NCBI GenBank assembly: GCA_052061695.1
Contig: JBPZEY010000004.1
DNA from: Alkalicoccus luteus
GTDB lineage: Bacteria; Bacillota; Bacilli; Bacillales; Salisediminibacteriaceae
Strand: one strand, 5' to 3'
DNA: 64,000 nucleotides
The position numbers were made by a program, and so were the translations under genes. The notes beneath the pieces were generated by a model. It had not been told where the DNA came from. It searched no databases and saw nothing but the letters and a program-made list of their open reading frames with translations. Positions 52,323 through 61,137 of this stretch are shown piece after piece. Position 1 is the stretch's first letter; the number at the start of each line of letters is the position of its first letter.

Positions 52323-53263
52323 TGCGGATCATTCGCACAGAGAACCTGGTTAAATCATTTGGCCGTGAACGCGTTGTGGACGGCATTTCGCTCGACGTCT
52401 ATCAAGGAGAACTCTTCGGCTTCCTCGGTCGGAATGGTGCCGGGAAATCGACCTTTATCAATCTCATCACTGATATCATGAAGCCGGACAGTGGAGACGT
52501 CTACTTGTTTGAAGAAAAATTTGGAGTTGATGCAGTAAAAGACCGCATCGGGGTCCTCCCGGATTATTCCTCCTTTTACGATCAGCTCACCGGATTGAAG
52601 CACCTGCAGTTTTTCAGCCGTTTGAGCGGAAAGCCCGCGTCGAAAAAACGATCATTCGAGGTGCTGGCGCAGGTTGGACTGGAGGAGGCAGCCCGTTGGA
52701 AGGTCGGAACCTATTCCTTCGGGATGAAAAAGAAGCTCGGCGTTGCTCAGGCGCTGATTCATGATCCGGAGCTCCTCATTCTCGATGAACCGACGTCCGG
52801 GCTTGACGCTGAGTCCGTGATTCATATGCAAAAGCTTGTACAGGAGCTCAACCGTGAAGGAAAAACGATTTTTATGACGTCCCATAACCTGCCGGAAGTA
52901 GAAAAAATCTGTTCGCGCATTGCCATCATGAAGGAAGGTACGATTGCGCTCGAAGGCTCGTTGAAGGAGCTGCAGCAGCAGTTCCAGGCAACCTTCATGG
53001 TGACAATTGATACAGGCACTACGCTCGCGGACGATGATAAAGCACGCATCAGCCGCGGGCTGGCCGATAAAAAACGGGACGGCTCGTGGGAAGACGGACT
53101 TCTGCGCGTGGAAACAGCGTCCGAGGATGCCATTCCTTTGCTCGTCCAGCAGCTCGTTCAGCTGCATGTCCCGATTTACGGCGTCAGCGTGGAACAGCCT
53201 TCCCTGGAGGATATCTTCCTGCATGAGCCGGAGCAGGTATCCGATTACCTGTACAAAACATGA
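52319..53263 (+). CDS. ABC transporter ATP-binding protein
   Basis: 314 residues from the ATG at 52319 (GAGGAGGG upstream). Walker A GRNGAGKST, Q-loop in IGVLPDYSSFYDQL, signature YSFGMKKKLGVAQAL (Ser-Phe-Gly-Met in place of LSGGQ), Walker B LLILDEPTSGLD and the H-loop TSHN. A C-terminal extension of about 80 residues (TFMVTIDTGTTLADD...) is usual for ABC-2 exporters. It pairs with the preceding permease. The transported substrate is unknown. Confidence 0.92.
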   Translation: MMRIIRTENLVKSFGRERVVDGISLDVYQGELFGFLGRNGAGKSTFINLITDIMKPDSGDVYLFEEKFGVDAVKDRIGVLPDYSSFYDQLTGLKHLQFFSRLSGKPASKKRSFEVLAQVGLEEAARWKVGTYSFGMKKKLGVAQALIHDPELLILDEPTSGLDAESVIHMQKLVQELNREGKTIFMTSHNLPEVEKICSRIAIMKEGTIALEGSLKELQQQFQATFMVTIDTGTTLADDDKARISRGLADKKRDGSWEDGLLRVETASEDAIPLLVQQLVQLHVPIYGVSVEQPSLEDIFLHEPEQVSDYLYKT

Positions 53264-53353
53264 CCATTTACTCAAAAATCATTACACAAGGTTGCCGTTC
53301 TGTAAATCGGGAATAGACTGATTACACGCTCGTGCGAAAGGCGGTGACCAGCT

Positions 53354-53575
53354 ATGAGCGCAAAATTAATGGTAATTCTGGTCGGTATTGCAGCGACCCT
53401 TCACCTCTTCGTCCGTGACTATCCGTTCGGCGGCGTTGTGCAGACGTTGTTCGACTTGTTCATACTCACGTTAGTGGCCGTGACAGTCGGCCGGCTTCTG
53501 ATCGTCAAAATTGACAGGGAACGCAGCGAACCCCCAGTCAAAAAACGTCAGAATACGCTGAAAGAGACGGATTAA
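53354..53575 (+). CDS. small membrane protein
   Basis: 73 residues with two hydrophobic helices (about 4-20 and 28-50) and a charged C-terminus (KIDRERSEPPVKKRQNTLKETD). AAAGGCGGTGA precedes the ATG. The stop codon lies within the terminator hairpin. No family recognised. Confidence 0.65.
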   Translation: MSAKLMVILVGIAATLHLFVRDYPFGGVVQTLFDLFILTLVAVTVGRLLIVKIDRERSEPPVKKRQNTLKETD

Positions 53576-53590
53576 CCTCCGTCTCTTTTT
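53561..53590 (+). terminator. terminator overlapping the small gene's stop
   Basis: AAAGAGACGGA (53561-53571) and TCCGTCTCTTTTT (53578-53590) are a perfect 11-bp stem with a 6-base loop and T5. Confidence 0.92.
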
Positions 53591-53761
53591 CCTATGCGTG
53601 CTTTTTTTGATAACAGGCGGTCTTTTCCTTATGAGTACGCCTGTTCCGTTTGTACGAATCTGTGTCATTATCACGTGGCCTCGTATTCCTTTAATCGTTA
53701 TGCCGCTTTTGCATGCTTATCCCACGCCAGCCGCATTGAACCGGACGATTCGGCTGTGCGT

Positions 53762-54577
53762 TTACGATTCAAATGGCCGGTCGATCATCCTGCAGATTTC
53801 CTCGACCCAGTCCCGCTTTTCCGGCATATCCAGGGAAGCGCAGACCCGGCTGTGCACGTTTAAAAACATCGGAATAAACAATCTCGCCCGGTCGATCGGT
53901 TCTGTCACTCGGCTGAGGGCCTGCAGCTGCTTTTGTTCCGCCTCCATAAGACGTGATCTAGGTCCTTCGAGCTTGCTCCAACTGCCGAATCCATCCGGCA
54001 TGTCACCGCGGGCCATGAGCCATCCGGCTGCCAGTGACCAGCTCAGCATGTCTGCACACTGCCGGGCGTAATGCTGCTCGTCCCGTTCAGTGCGGCGGCG
54101 GATTTCATGCAGATACGCAAACACTTTTCCACGCCAACGCTCCACGTCTTCTGCGGAGGGCTTCCGCGTCGTCCCGGCCGACTGCTGTTTGAGGGCTGCA
54201 AGCGTTTCGTCCGGATCATACACAACCCAGATCGACCGGAAGAACGGATCTGGCTTCAGCTCGGACTGCCGGTAATAAAAGCAGTCGATTTTCACGAAGG
54301 AGCGGTAATGAATAATTGTATAGGGCAGATGCTTTCCCGGATCTTCATAAAACAAGACATTTCCCCACCGCTCCGGACGTACTTGTTTTTCGGCAATAAA
54401 TGCTGAAAAAGACGCATCATCCACTACGATTCGCACGTCAATATCAGACCACGTATCGGTTTCCCCGGTGGCAACCGAGCCTCCGTAAAAAACACCGCGG
54501 ACAGCTTCCACCTGCATCAAATCGACTTCAAGTGCCCGACACAACCGCTCCCGGACCGTCTGCCGCTGATCGATCAT
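53762..54577 (-). CDS. nucleotidyltransferase domain protein
   Basis: 271 residues. The active-site strand-turn is VFYGGSVATGETDTWSDIDVRIVVDD (Gly-Ser and Asp-x-Asp), and IIHYRSFVKIDCFYY supplies the third acid. The helical C-terminal half resembles that of aminoglycoside nucleotidyltransferases and minimal NTases. It overlaps the stop of the amidinohydrolase gene by four bases (ATGA), so the two are translationally coupled. The acceptor is unknown. Confidence 0.8.
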   Translation of the reverse strand: MIDQRQTVRERLCRALEVDLMQVEAVRGVFYGGSVATGETDTWSDIDVRIVVDDASFSAFIAEKQVRPERWGNVLFYEDPGKHLPYTIIHYRSFVKIDCFYYRQSELKPDPFFRSIWVVYDPDETLAALKQQSAGTTRKPSAEDVERWRGKVFAYLHEIRRRTERDEQHYARQCADMLSWSLAAGWLMARGDMPDGFGSWSKLEGPRSRLMEAEQKQLQALSRVTEPIDRARLFIPMFLNVHSRVCASLDMPEKRDWVEEICRMIDRPFES

Positions 54578-55512
54578 AGCGGATCCCTTTTCAGAAAGGC
54601 GGTCGTACAGTGGACGGCGCCCCAGCCCTTCATCAGCTCTCCAAGCTCCACTTCTGTAACGGTGATGCCGGCGTTCTCATACACCTGTCTCGTATTCGGA
54701 CAGCCCGCGGGCATGAGGATATGACCCGGCTCCAGTGCCACGACGTTTAATGCCATCCCCTGCTTGATTTCGTCGATGTCTGTGACTTCAATCAGTTCGA
54801 TCCCGAGCTCCTGCAGCTCCTGGGCGGTATCGTAGGCGAGATGCCACGGAAATACAGCCAGCTTGTGACGATCGACCATATTCATGTACCCGTCCAGATG
54901 AATCGATCCGTACGGAATCGGAGTGTGCAAAATCGTCTCTACGCCCATGTTCTTAAGCTCCGTTTCCACCTGCCGGATCCCCTCTTTATTCGCACGGCTG
55001 CCGCTGCCGAGCACGACCGTTTCCCGGTCGATCCACATCGCACACGCCCCTTCAAAAAAACCCCTGCCGTTGATCGTTTTGATGATCGGCACACCGAGAT
55101 CCGCCAGTGTTCGTGCTACAGCCTTTTCTTCTCCGCGGCGCGACGGAACAGCAGGCCGGGAAACAATCGCTCCCTCCGGTGTCATCAGCATTAAATCACG
55201 CATAAACATGGCATTCGGCCGATCGGTCCGCTGATGGCAGACGTAGTGCACTTCCACACCGTGATCCCGGTAAACATCCGCCATCGCATCATGCTCCGCA
55301 CGGGCTTTTTCCGCGTTGATCGCCCCGCGAAAGCGGACATCTGCTGCGATTTCATCGGTGATGCCGTCGATTTCCGGGCCCGGCCGGTGCATCAGCACAG
55401 ACCGCAGCCTGCCAACCTCCGAATCACAGTACCAGTCACCCCAAAGCTCTGTCATCTCCTCTGAAAACGTCTTTTCGGACGGGAACCAGCGCTCTCCTTG
55501 TACCTTTACCAT
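54574..55512 (-). CDS. amidinotransferase / dimethylarginine dimethylaminohydrolase family protein
   Basis: 312 residues of the pentein fold, the same superfamily as arginine deiminase. GRLRSVLMHRPGPEIDGI is the typical N-terminal strand; the catalytic His is in PIPYGSIHLDGYMN and the Cys in GWGAVHCTTAFL near the C-terminus. The EGGD of arginine deiminase is replaced by FFEGACAMW, which argues for a different guanidino substrate. AGGAGG precedes the ATG. It is coupled to the nucleotidyltransferase gene. Confidence 0.83.
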   Translation of the reverse strand: MVKVQGERWFPSEKTFSEEMTELWGDWYCDSEVGRLRSVLMHRPGPEIDGITDEIAADVRFRGAINAEKARAEHDAMADVYRDHGVEVHYVCHQRTDRPNAMFMRDLMLMTPEGAIVSRPAVPSRRGEEKAVARTLADLGVPIIKTINGRGFFEGACAMWIDRETVVLGSGSRANKEGIRQVETELKNMGVETILHTPIPYGSIHLDGYMNMVDRHKLAVFPWHLAYDTAQELQELGIELIEVTDIDEIKQGMALNVVALEPGHILMPAGCPNTRQVYENAGITVTEVELGELMKGWGAVHCTTAFLKRDPL

Positions 55513-55531
55513 CGCTTCCGCCTCCTCCTTG

Positions 55532-56095
55532 TCAGTAAACCCGGTTCAAATAATAAACCAGGTTGTCGGTCCATTCCCCAAACTCGTAAATGAAGCGTTC
55601 ACGCGTGCATTCGTACTGCATCCCGGATTTCTCCGCCGTGCGGATCGAGGCGTCGTTATCCAAATTAATATGCGCTTCGATCCGGTGATAGTCAAGCTCT
55701 GTGAAGCCGATGTGCAGCGCATGCTGCAGGGCTTGGAAGCCGAAGCCTCTGCCCCAGTACTGGTTGTGAATCTGGTATCCGATCCGGCCCCACTGGTAGT
55801 CGCGGTCCAGTGTTGAAAAGTCGACCGCCCCCAGATGCCGGCCGTTCTCATGAAAGACGCCGTAAACGTAGGTGCCGTCCTCTTCCGCAAGCTGTCGGTG
55901 CCGAGCGAGAATGCCCACAAACCATTCCTCTGTGCAGACGGACATATCCAGCTGTCCTTCATCATGCCGGTGCTGCGACGGATGCCGGCTGCTGTAGCTT
56001 TTGTACCAGGCAGCAAAATCCCTCTGCAAAAGCGGCCTCAGCGTCAAGCCGCCCCTACGGTGATCCGTTCGTCTGTCCGTTTTTTCCGTATCCAT
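55532..56095 (-). CDS. RimJ/RimL-type GNAT acetyltransferase
   Basis: Up to 187 residues: LTLRPLLQRDFAAWYKSY, IGYQIHNQYWGRGFGFQALQHALHIGFTELDYHRIEAHINLDNDASIRTAEKSGM, all standard for this branch. The start is uncertain: the ATG at 56095 gives a 41-base overlap with the S16 peptidase gene, and a TTG near 56047 close to AGGGG is possible. The amidinohydrolase gene follows after 19 bases. Confidence 0.82.
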   Translation of the reverse strand: MDTEKTDRRTDHRRGGLTLRPLLQRDFAAWYKSYSSRHPSQHRHDEGQLDMSVCTEEWFVGILARHRQLAEEDGTYVYGVFHENGRHLGAVDFSTLDRDYQWGRIGYQIHNQYWGRGFGFQALQHALHIGFTELDYHRIEAHINLDNDASIRTAEKSGMQYECTRERFIYEFGEWTDNLVYYLNRVY

Positions 56096-56978
56096 TGATC
56101 ACGTTCACCGCCTCTTCCAGTGTCGCGGCGCCTTCGACTGCAACGCTTGCGCCGTACTTTACTTTTGCCTGCTGTGCTTCTGCTTTGTTTTCTGAGGGTA
56201 CGATGAAGAGCGGGATTTGGTCCCGTTCTGCGATGAGCAGCTTTTCTTCGATCATACTGACGGGGGTGACGGTGCCGTCTGGTTCAATCGCGCCGGTGAC
56301 GCTGACCGGCTCTTCCACCTGCAGGAATCCCTGCTCGCTCATCCCGGTCAGCACTAAGGCGAGTCCGGCGCTGTTGCCAACATAGGAATCCCGTTCAAAA
56401 AAGGAGTTGATCTCGGTCACGTCTGATTCCGGAAACGTTTGAACGGATTCCTGCATGTCGGCAAACTGGCTCCCCGGGCCGGGCCCGAACAGCTCCATCA
56501 GGTTCCGGTTTTTACTTCCGTAGCGGGTGCGGTTCGTCGTTTCATACGTGTCAAACACGTCGCTTCCTGCTGCTTCGACGCTTTCCACGGCAGCCTCTTC
56601 ATCCAGAATAAACACGTCTGTCGTGCCGACCGCCATGACGTAAATGTTGGAGCTGCCGGTCACGTCCTCCGGCTCCCGGTAGGTCGTCACCATGTACGTG
56701 TGGCTTTCGTATTGCACGAGCGGCATCTCATACACGAGCAGGAGCGCGGTCCAGCCGATCGCAAACCCAGCGAGAAACACGACGGACGTATGCTGCCTGA
56801 AGGTGATGAGGACAAGCAGCCAGACGACTGTGCCGGCCAGAAGCCCGCCGTTCAAAAAGAACGCGCCCACAGCTCCGCTCAAATAGCCCATAAGAAGCGG
56901 TATATACAAGGCCGCCGTCAGCAGCAGGCTCATGCCGGCAAGCGTTGCTTTATGCGTTTGTTCCAGCCTCTCTGCCAT
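56055..56978 (-). CDS. membrane-anchored Lon-type (S16) peptidase domain protein
   Basis: 307 residues: three N-terminal membrane helices (about 12-32, 36-60, 66-86), an extracytoplasmic linker, then a Lon proteolytic domain. The Ser-Lys dyad is Ser203 (YVGNSAGLALVL) and Lys246 (MIEEKLLIAERD), 43 residues apart exactly as in Lon, with GAIEPDGTVTPV between. There is no AAA domain and no PDZ domain, unlike YlbL. The active site would face outside. Substrates are unknown. It lies between the broken DinB gene and a GNAT gene. Confidence 0.83.
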   Translation of the reverse strand: MAERLEQTHKATLAGMSLLLTAALYIPLLMGYLSGAVGAFFLNGGLLAGTVVWLLVLITFRQHTSVVFLAGFAIGWTALLLVYEMPLVQYESHTYMVTTYREPEDVTGSSNIYVMAVGTTDVFILDEEAAVESVEAAGSDVFDTYETTNRTRYGSKNRNLMELFGPGPGSQFADMQESVQTFPESDVTEINSFFERDSYVGNSAGLALVLTGMSEQGFLQVEEPVSVTGAIEPDGTVTPVSMIEEKLLIAERDQIPLFIVPSENKAEAQQAKVKYGASVAVEGAATLEEAVNVINGYGKNGQTNGSP

Positions 56979-56996
56979 CGGCCCGCCTCCCCGGCT

Positions 56997-57492
56997 CTAC
57001 CGCTGGGCCAGTTCTCTTCGCATCATGCGGATCTGGCCGCGGTGACTGATTTCGTCCTCCACAACGTGCGTCCTGAAACGGAATGCCGCCCTCCCATTCG
57101 CCTTCTGTATACAGCCAGCTGTCACGTTTACGCTGCAGCTCCCGAAGCGTGACGGATCGTATATCTTCGAGCTGCTGCAGATAGTCCTGCAGCGATTTGC
57201 CGCGAAGCTTTTCCTGCGCATCGCCAAGCATCAGACCGGTCTGCCAGTCGTTCAGATCCTCCGGCTTTGGATCTCGCTCTTCAAGCGTGATGATTTGATG
57301 CACGTATTCAATTGCGGCCAGGTGCTCCAGCAGAGCTCCGATTGCATTCCCTCCCGGCGGTCGCCGGTCCAGCTCCTCCTGAGTAATCCCCTCCAGATCG
57401 GCAAGTGTCATGCCCCGCATCGTTTCCATAAACGTGACGAGCTCTCCGATTTTCGTATCGTAGCCTGCCTGTGGTTCGAGCTTAAATTTCAT
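56997..57492 (-). pseudogene. DinB-family gene with a single-base frameshift
   Basis: From the ATG at 57492 (GGGGGAG upstream) the frame runs MKFKLEPQAGYDTKIGELVTFMETMRGMTLADL and on to EGEWEGGIPF at about 57076. The expected DinB ending, RTHVVEDEISHRGQIRMMRRELAQR with its metal His, continues in another frame to a stop at 56997. Removing one C of the minus strand near 57075 restores a normal 164-residue protein. In the unshifted frame translation would run on to 56950 with nonsense sequence. DinB-like proteins are metal-binding four-helix enzymes. A sequencing error is the main alternative. Confidence 0.78.
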
Positions 57493-57644
57493 CGGTCTCC
57501 CCCTCTTTTTTCCTGACTTACCTGTTTCTGCAGCTCTATCTGAAAACCCTGCTGCCGGCCCACAAAAAAATAAAAAGAAAAAGCTTCCTTTTTTCCAGAA
57601 AGAAGCATATGATCTTCTTATTACATAACCAGGAGGAACGAACG

Positions 57645-58823
57645 ATGAAACTAGGAATAGCTTTTCTGTTTTGCTTACTGCTGCTGCCTGCTGCTGTTTT
57701 TGCTGCTCCATCCGGCCCTGCTTTTGACAAGCTGTTGCAGGACGTCTCGATGACAGAGTCGGAGATGCGCGAGTATTTGCCGACATGGGGGCTTGAACTG
57801 GAGGACTTTGAGGATGCGGAGGAGCTCCGGGCTTTTCTTGGCCCGGTTTTAACCGAAAGCGAGCTGGAGATGGTCCTGGCTGATTTTGAACTGACCGAAG
57901 CAGAAGCGCTGGAGCTGCTTGGCGTCGAGAGCCTGCTCGGCACGTACCGTTTTACAGATGACCTTTACAATGCTCTTTATGAAGCCACTCTCACTCCGAT
58001 CACGGATACTTCACTGCAGGCGTTTCTCGACGCCCGCGGCATGACGTACGAGGAGTTAAAAGAGCTGCTGGAAGCAAACGACGATTCCCTTTCCTATTAT
58101 GAGTTCATCGAAGACCTCGAATGGGCAGTGGACTTCTACGAGGGCTGGGAGGAGTGGGACGAATCAGAAGATTTCTGGGACGCCGAATCTCTCGCGCTGT
58201 TTGACGCAGTCGGCCTAACGCTTGAAGAAATCGATGCGCTGCTGGAGCATTTTTGGACGCTTCCGCTTGATGACGATGCGTTCTGGGAAGAGCTTGATGC
58301 TATCGCAGCGGCACTGGAACAGTTTCCGATGAGTGACGATCCGGCTGACTTTACCGCTTCCGACCTGCTGGAGCTGTTTGACTTATTTCAGCGCGCGCTG
58401 CAGCTGTTTGAGCTGGATGCCTCCTTTTACCTCGTAAAAGACGGGGAAAAGGTGTCGTATTCACTGGCTGACTTATTTTCGATGACGTCCACCGGCGGAG
58501 CGGATCTGCTGATTGAGCTGTATAACCTTGACGGCGTTTTTCTCGCCGACCTGCTGCTCAAGGCCGATCTGTTTCATGAAGAGCTCGGCAGCCAGGCCGG
58601 CGGCACGCTAAACGGACTGCAGGACGTGCAGGAGGTACGCGAAGCAGCGCCGGCAGCACCGGCTCTTGAGGAGGCCCCTCCTTCTCACGTCAAAGAAAAA
58701 GAAACCGAACCCGCTGAAGGGGACCGGCTTCCAAACACAGCTTCTTCCTATATCGTTTCGATGCTTCTCTTCCTGCTCCTCGCCGGAGCGGGTAGTGCAG
58801 CTTTCCGAAAGCGTGCTGCCTGA
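57645..58823 (+). CDS. processed acidic surface protein with LPXTA sorting signal
   Basis: 392 residues from the ATG at 57645 (AGGAGG upstream): signal peptide (1-20), a very acidic Leu-rich helical region (about 25-330) with loosely repeated blocks such as LTESELEMVLADFELTEAEALELLG and LTLEEIDALLEHFW, then the sorting signal LPNTA at about residue 362, a hydrophobic helix and FRKRAA. It matches the Bacillaceae type called processed acidic surface protein. A class of sortase that accepts LPXTA should attach it to the wall, but no sortase gene is in the window. The acidity suits a saline environment. Confidence 0.82.
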   Translation: MKLGIAFLFCLLLLPAAVFAAPSGPAFDKLLQDVSMTESEMREYLPTWGLELEDFEDAEELRAFLGPVLTESELEMVLADFELTEAEALELLGVESLLGTYRFTDDLYNALYEATLTPITDTSLQAFLDARGMTYEELKELLEANDDSLSYYEFIEDLEWAVDFYEGWEEWDESEDFWDAESLALFDAVGLTLEEIDALLEHFWTLPLDDDAFWEELDAIAAALEQFPMSDDPADFTASDLLELFDLFQRALQLFELDASFYLVKDGEKVSYSLADLFSMTSTGGADLLIELYNLDGVFLADLLLKADLFHEELGSQAGGTLNGLQDVQEVREAAPAAPALEEAPPSHVKEKETEPAEGDRLPNTASSYIVSMLLFLLLAGAGSAAFRKRAA

Positions 58824-58827
58824 GCGA

Positions 58828-59493
58828 TTAACCGGCGGGCTCGATGCATTCCGGACCGTTATGTTTAGGGGAATTCACGATCTGCGGCACCCGGTAGGCT
58901 TCCATTTTCTCTGCCGGATACGGCGTTAACAGCCCGCGCAGCTTCTCCGTGTCCTGAACCGAGCGGTCGAGCCAAATGCTTCGGGCGGCTTCATCCAGAA
59001 TGACCGGCATCCGGTCGTGAATGTCTTCCATCAGGCTGTTTGCTTCTGTTGTTAAAATGGTGCACGACTGCACGATGCTCCCGTCCGGAGCTTCCCACCT
59101 GTCCCAAAGACCGGCAAGCGACATCACCGGCTCTTCGGACAGGCGGATCCGGTACGGGAGCTTTTCATTGTTCTCCCGCTTCCATTCGTAAAAGCTGTCT
59201 GCCGGAATGATGCAGCGCCGCTTGTAAAACAGCTTTTTAAAGGATGGTTTCTCATGTACCGTTTCCGAGCGGGCGTTGATCATCTTCCATCCGATTTTTT
59301 CATCCTTGGCAAAGGACGGAACCAGCCCCCAGCGAAGCTTGCCTGCCCGGTTCTTTTCCCCATCGTGTACGATCGCCGTAATTTGCTGGGACGGGGCCGT
59401 ATTGTAGCTCTGTTCAAGCTCGGGGACGTACTCCAGTCCATACAGACGCATCAGCTCGTCTTCATCAATCAAAAACGTAAATCTGCCGCACAT
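58828..59493 (-). CDS. yedK: SOS response-associated peptidase, SRAP/HMCES family
   Basis: 221 residues beginning MCGRFTF; Cys2 becomes the N-terminal residue and forms a thiazolidine cross-link with abasic sites in single-stranded DNA, protecting them. Other conserved parts are NTAPSQQ, RWGLVPSFAKD, NARSETVHEKPSFK, CIIPADSFYEW and the catalytic His in HDRMPVIL. GGAGGG precedes the ATG. It is 13 bases after the NAD(P)HX repair gene on the same strand and may be cotranscribed. Confidence 0.93.
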   Translation of the reverse strand: MCGRFTFLIDEDELMRLYGLEYVPELEQSYNTAPSQQITAIVHDGEKNRAGKLRWGLVPSFAKDEKIGWKMINARSETVHEKPSFKKLFYKRRCIIPADSFYEWKRENNEKLPYRIRLSEEPVMSLAGLWDRWEAPDGSIVQSCTILTTEANSLMEDIHDRMPVILDEAARSIWLDRSVQDTEKLRGLLTPYPAEKMEAYRVPQIVNSPKHNGPECIEPAG

Positions 59494-59506
59494 GGCTTTT
59501 CCCTCC

Positions 59507-61027
59507 TTACAATGCCTGTATGATGTCCCCGGCTGTCAGCGAACGGGGATGCGAATGATCGTGAGCCGCGCGGTCGCCTGCTTCTCCGTGAAGCCAGACG
59601 GCGCATACCGCTGCTGCTTCCGGTTCGTAGCCCTGCGCGACAAGTGACGCTGTCATGCCGGCGAGCACATCACCGGTTCCACCGGTCGCCATGCCCGGGT
59701 TGCCGGTCGTATTGATCACGGCCGTGCCGTCCGGCGCCGCCGTTACCGTCGCCGCTCCTTTTAATACGATCGTAGCGTGGCGATCTCGGGCCAGGCGCTT
59801 TGCAGCTTCCACGCGGTCTGCCTGCACGCTCTTGATCGAATACCCGGTGAGCCGCGCCATTTCACCCGGATGCGGCGTGAGAATCACAGGACGGTTCCGC
59901 TTCGGAAACTGTTCTCCGCTTCCCTCTGCGAGCATGTTCAGCGCATCAGCATCGACGACAAGCGGACAGTCTGCTTCCTTCCAGATCTGCTCAAGCCATG
60001 CGGTATCCCCGTCCCAGCGCCCGAGTCCTGGACCGATGGCCAGCACCGCTTTTCCTTCTGCCTGACTAATGACGTCGCCTGCTGTGACCCTCGTCCAGTC
60101 TCCTGTCCCGTCGTCTGCAAGCGGCGCATACATGAGCTCGGGCTGCTTCCCAGCTGCAATCGGCAGCAGGGCATCCGGCATCGCCCATGTCGTCAGTCCG
60201 GCGCCCATCCGCAGGCACGCGGCTGCCGTCAGCAGGCCGGCTCCGTTCATCCGACGTGTACCAGCTGCAATCAATGCATGCCCGTAGCTGCCTTTGTTCG
60301 CCTCCGCATCCCGCGCCGGGTAAAGACTGTTTCGGCCATACAGGTCTTCAATTGCCGCTTTTGTTCCGATGAACGTGCGCACGTCATGGCGCGCAGCCTC
60401 GTCTTCCGGGAGCCCAATCGAACAGACGCTTACCTTTCCGGCGCAGCCTTTTCCCGGATACTGCTCCAGCCCCCGCTTCGTGTATGCAAGGGCAGCTGTC
60501 TGCGCGGCTTCGATACAAGGGGTGCCAACGCTCCCGGTATCCGCATCCAGACCGCTCGGAATATCAAGCGCTGTAATCGGGAGACCCGAGCCGTTCGCTG
60601 CTTCAATCCAGGAAGCATACGGTTCTCTTGGGTCTCCGGAGGCCCCCGTGCCGAGCATGGCGTCAATGATGCCGTCATATGCCGGCCAGTTTACCGGCTC
60701 CTCTTCATCGAGAAAACGGATTGGATACGCGTCCGCTATCGTGCGCTGCGTCTGTCCGTCCCCGGTCAAGCCGCCTTCTCCTTCCGGATAGACGACATCC
60801 GCTTCATGTCCCGCTTCGGCTAGATGCCTCGCCATCACGACTCCGTCCCCGCCGTTGTTGCCTTTTCCGGCTATAATCAGCCACCGTTTTGGTGTTTCAT
60901 CCTGCTTGATCAGCAGGCCGGCGGCGCTTCTGCCGGCGTTTTCCATCAGCACAAGCCCGGGAATTCTGATCGTATCAATCGCATACTGGTCGATACGGCG
61001 CATTTCTTCCCGTGTCACTGCATACAT
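59507..61027 (-). CDS. nnr: bifunctional NAD(P)HX epimerase / ADP-dependent NAD(P)HX dehydratase
   Basis: 506 residues in two domains. The N-terminal epimerase (1-215) has MENAGRSAAGLL, AGKGNNGGDGVVMARHL and IDAMLGTGASGDPREPY; the C-terminal dehydratase (about 225-506) has the YjeF-type sites GSYGHALIAAG, LTPHPGEMARL, KGAATVTAAPDG and GNPGMATGGTGDVLAG. Together they repair hydrated NADH and NADPH. GGGAGG precedes the ATG. Fusion of the two domains is usual in bacteria. Confidence 0.93.
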   Translation of the reverse strand: MYAVTREEMRRIDQYAIDTIRIPGLVLMENAGRSAAGLLIKQDETPKRWLIIAGKGNNGGDGVVMARHLAEAGHEADVVYPEGEGGLTGDGQTQRTIADAYPIRFLDEEEPVNWPAYDGIIDAMLGTGASGDPREPYASWIEAANGSGLPITALDIPSGLDADTGSVGTPCIEAAQTAALAYTKRGLEQYPGKGCAGKVSVCSIGLPEDEAARHDVRTFIGTKAAIEDLYGRNSLYPARDAEANKGSYGHALIAAGTRRMNGAGLLTAAACLRMGAGLTTWAMPDALLPIAAGKQPELMYAPLADDGTGDWTRVTAGDVISQAEGKAVLAIGPGLGRWDGDTAWLEQIWKEADCPLVVDADALNMLAEGSGEQFPKRNRPVILTPHPGEMARLTGYSIKSVQADRVEAAKRLARDRHATIVLKGAATVTAAPDGTAVINTTGNPGMATGGTGDVLAGMTASLVAQGYEPEAAAVCAVWLHGEAGDRAAHDHSHPRSLTAGDIIQAL

Positions 61028-61099
61028 ACTGCATTCCTCCCTTACGCTGTTCTGCTCTGCCTATTCCCGCTTCCGGCTTTTTCCATGCCGCCGATCGGC

Positions 61100-61128
61100 A
61101 AACAGCCCGCCAGCTGCCTGACGGGCCT
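61100..61128 (-). terminator. hairpin after the GGDEF-EAL gene
   Basis: GCCCGCCAG (61105-61113) and CTGACGGGC (61118-61126) pair with one mismatch; the minus strand continues TGTTTGCC. The T-tract is weak. Confidence 0.5.
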
Positions 61129-61137
61129 TGCTTGGTT

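Noticed and set aside
59777..60823. Long open frame antisense to the NAD(P)HX repair gene
   Set aside because: Antisense shadow of a clear two-domain enzyme with biased codons; no ribosome binding site.
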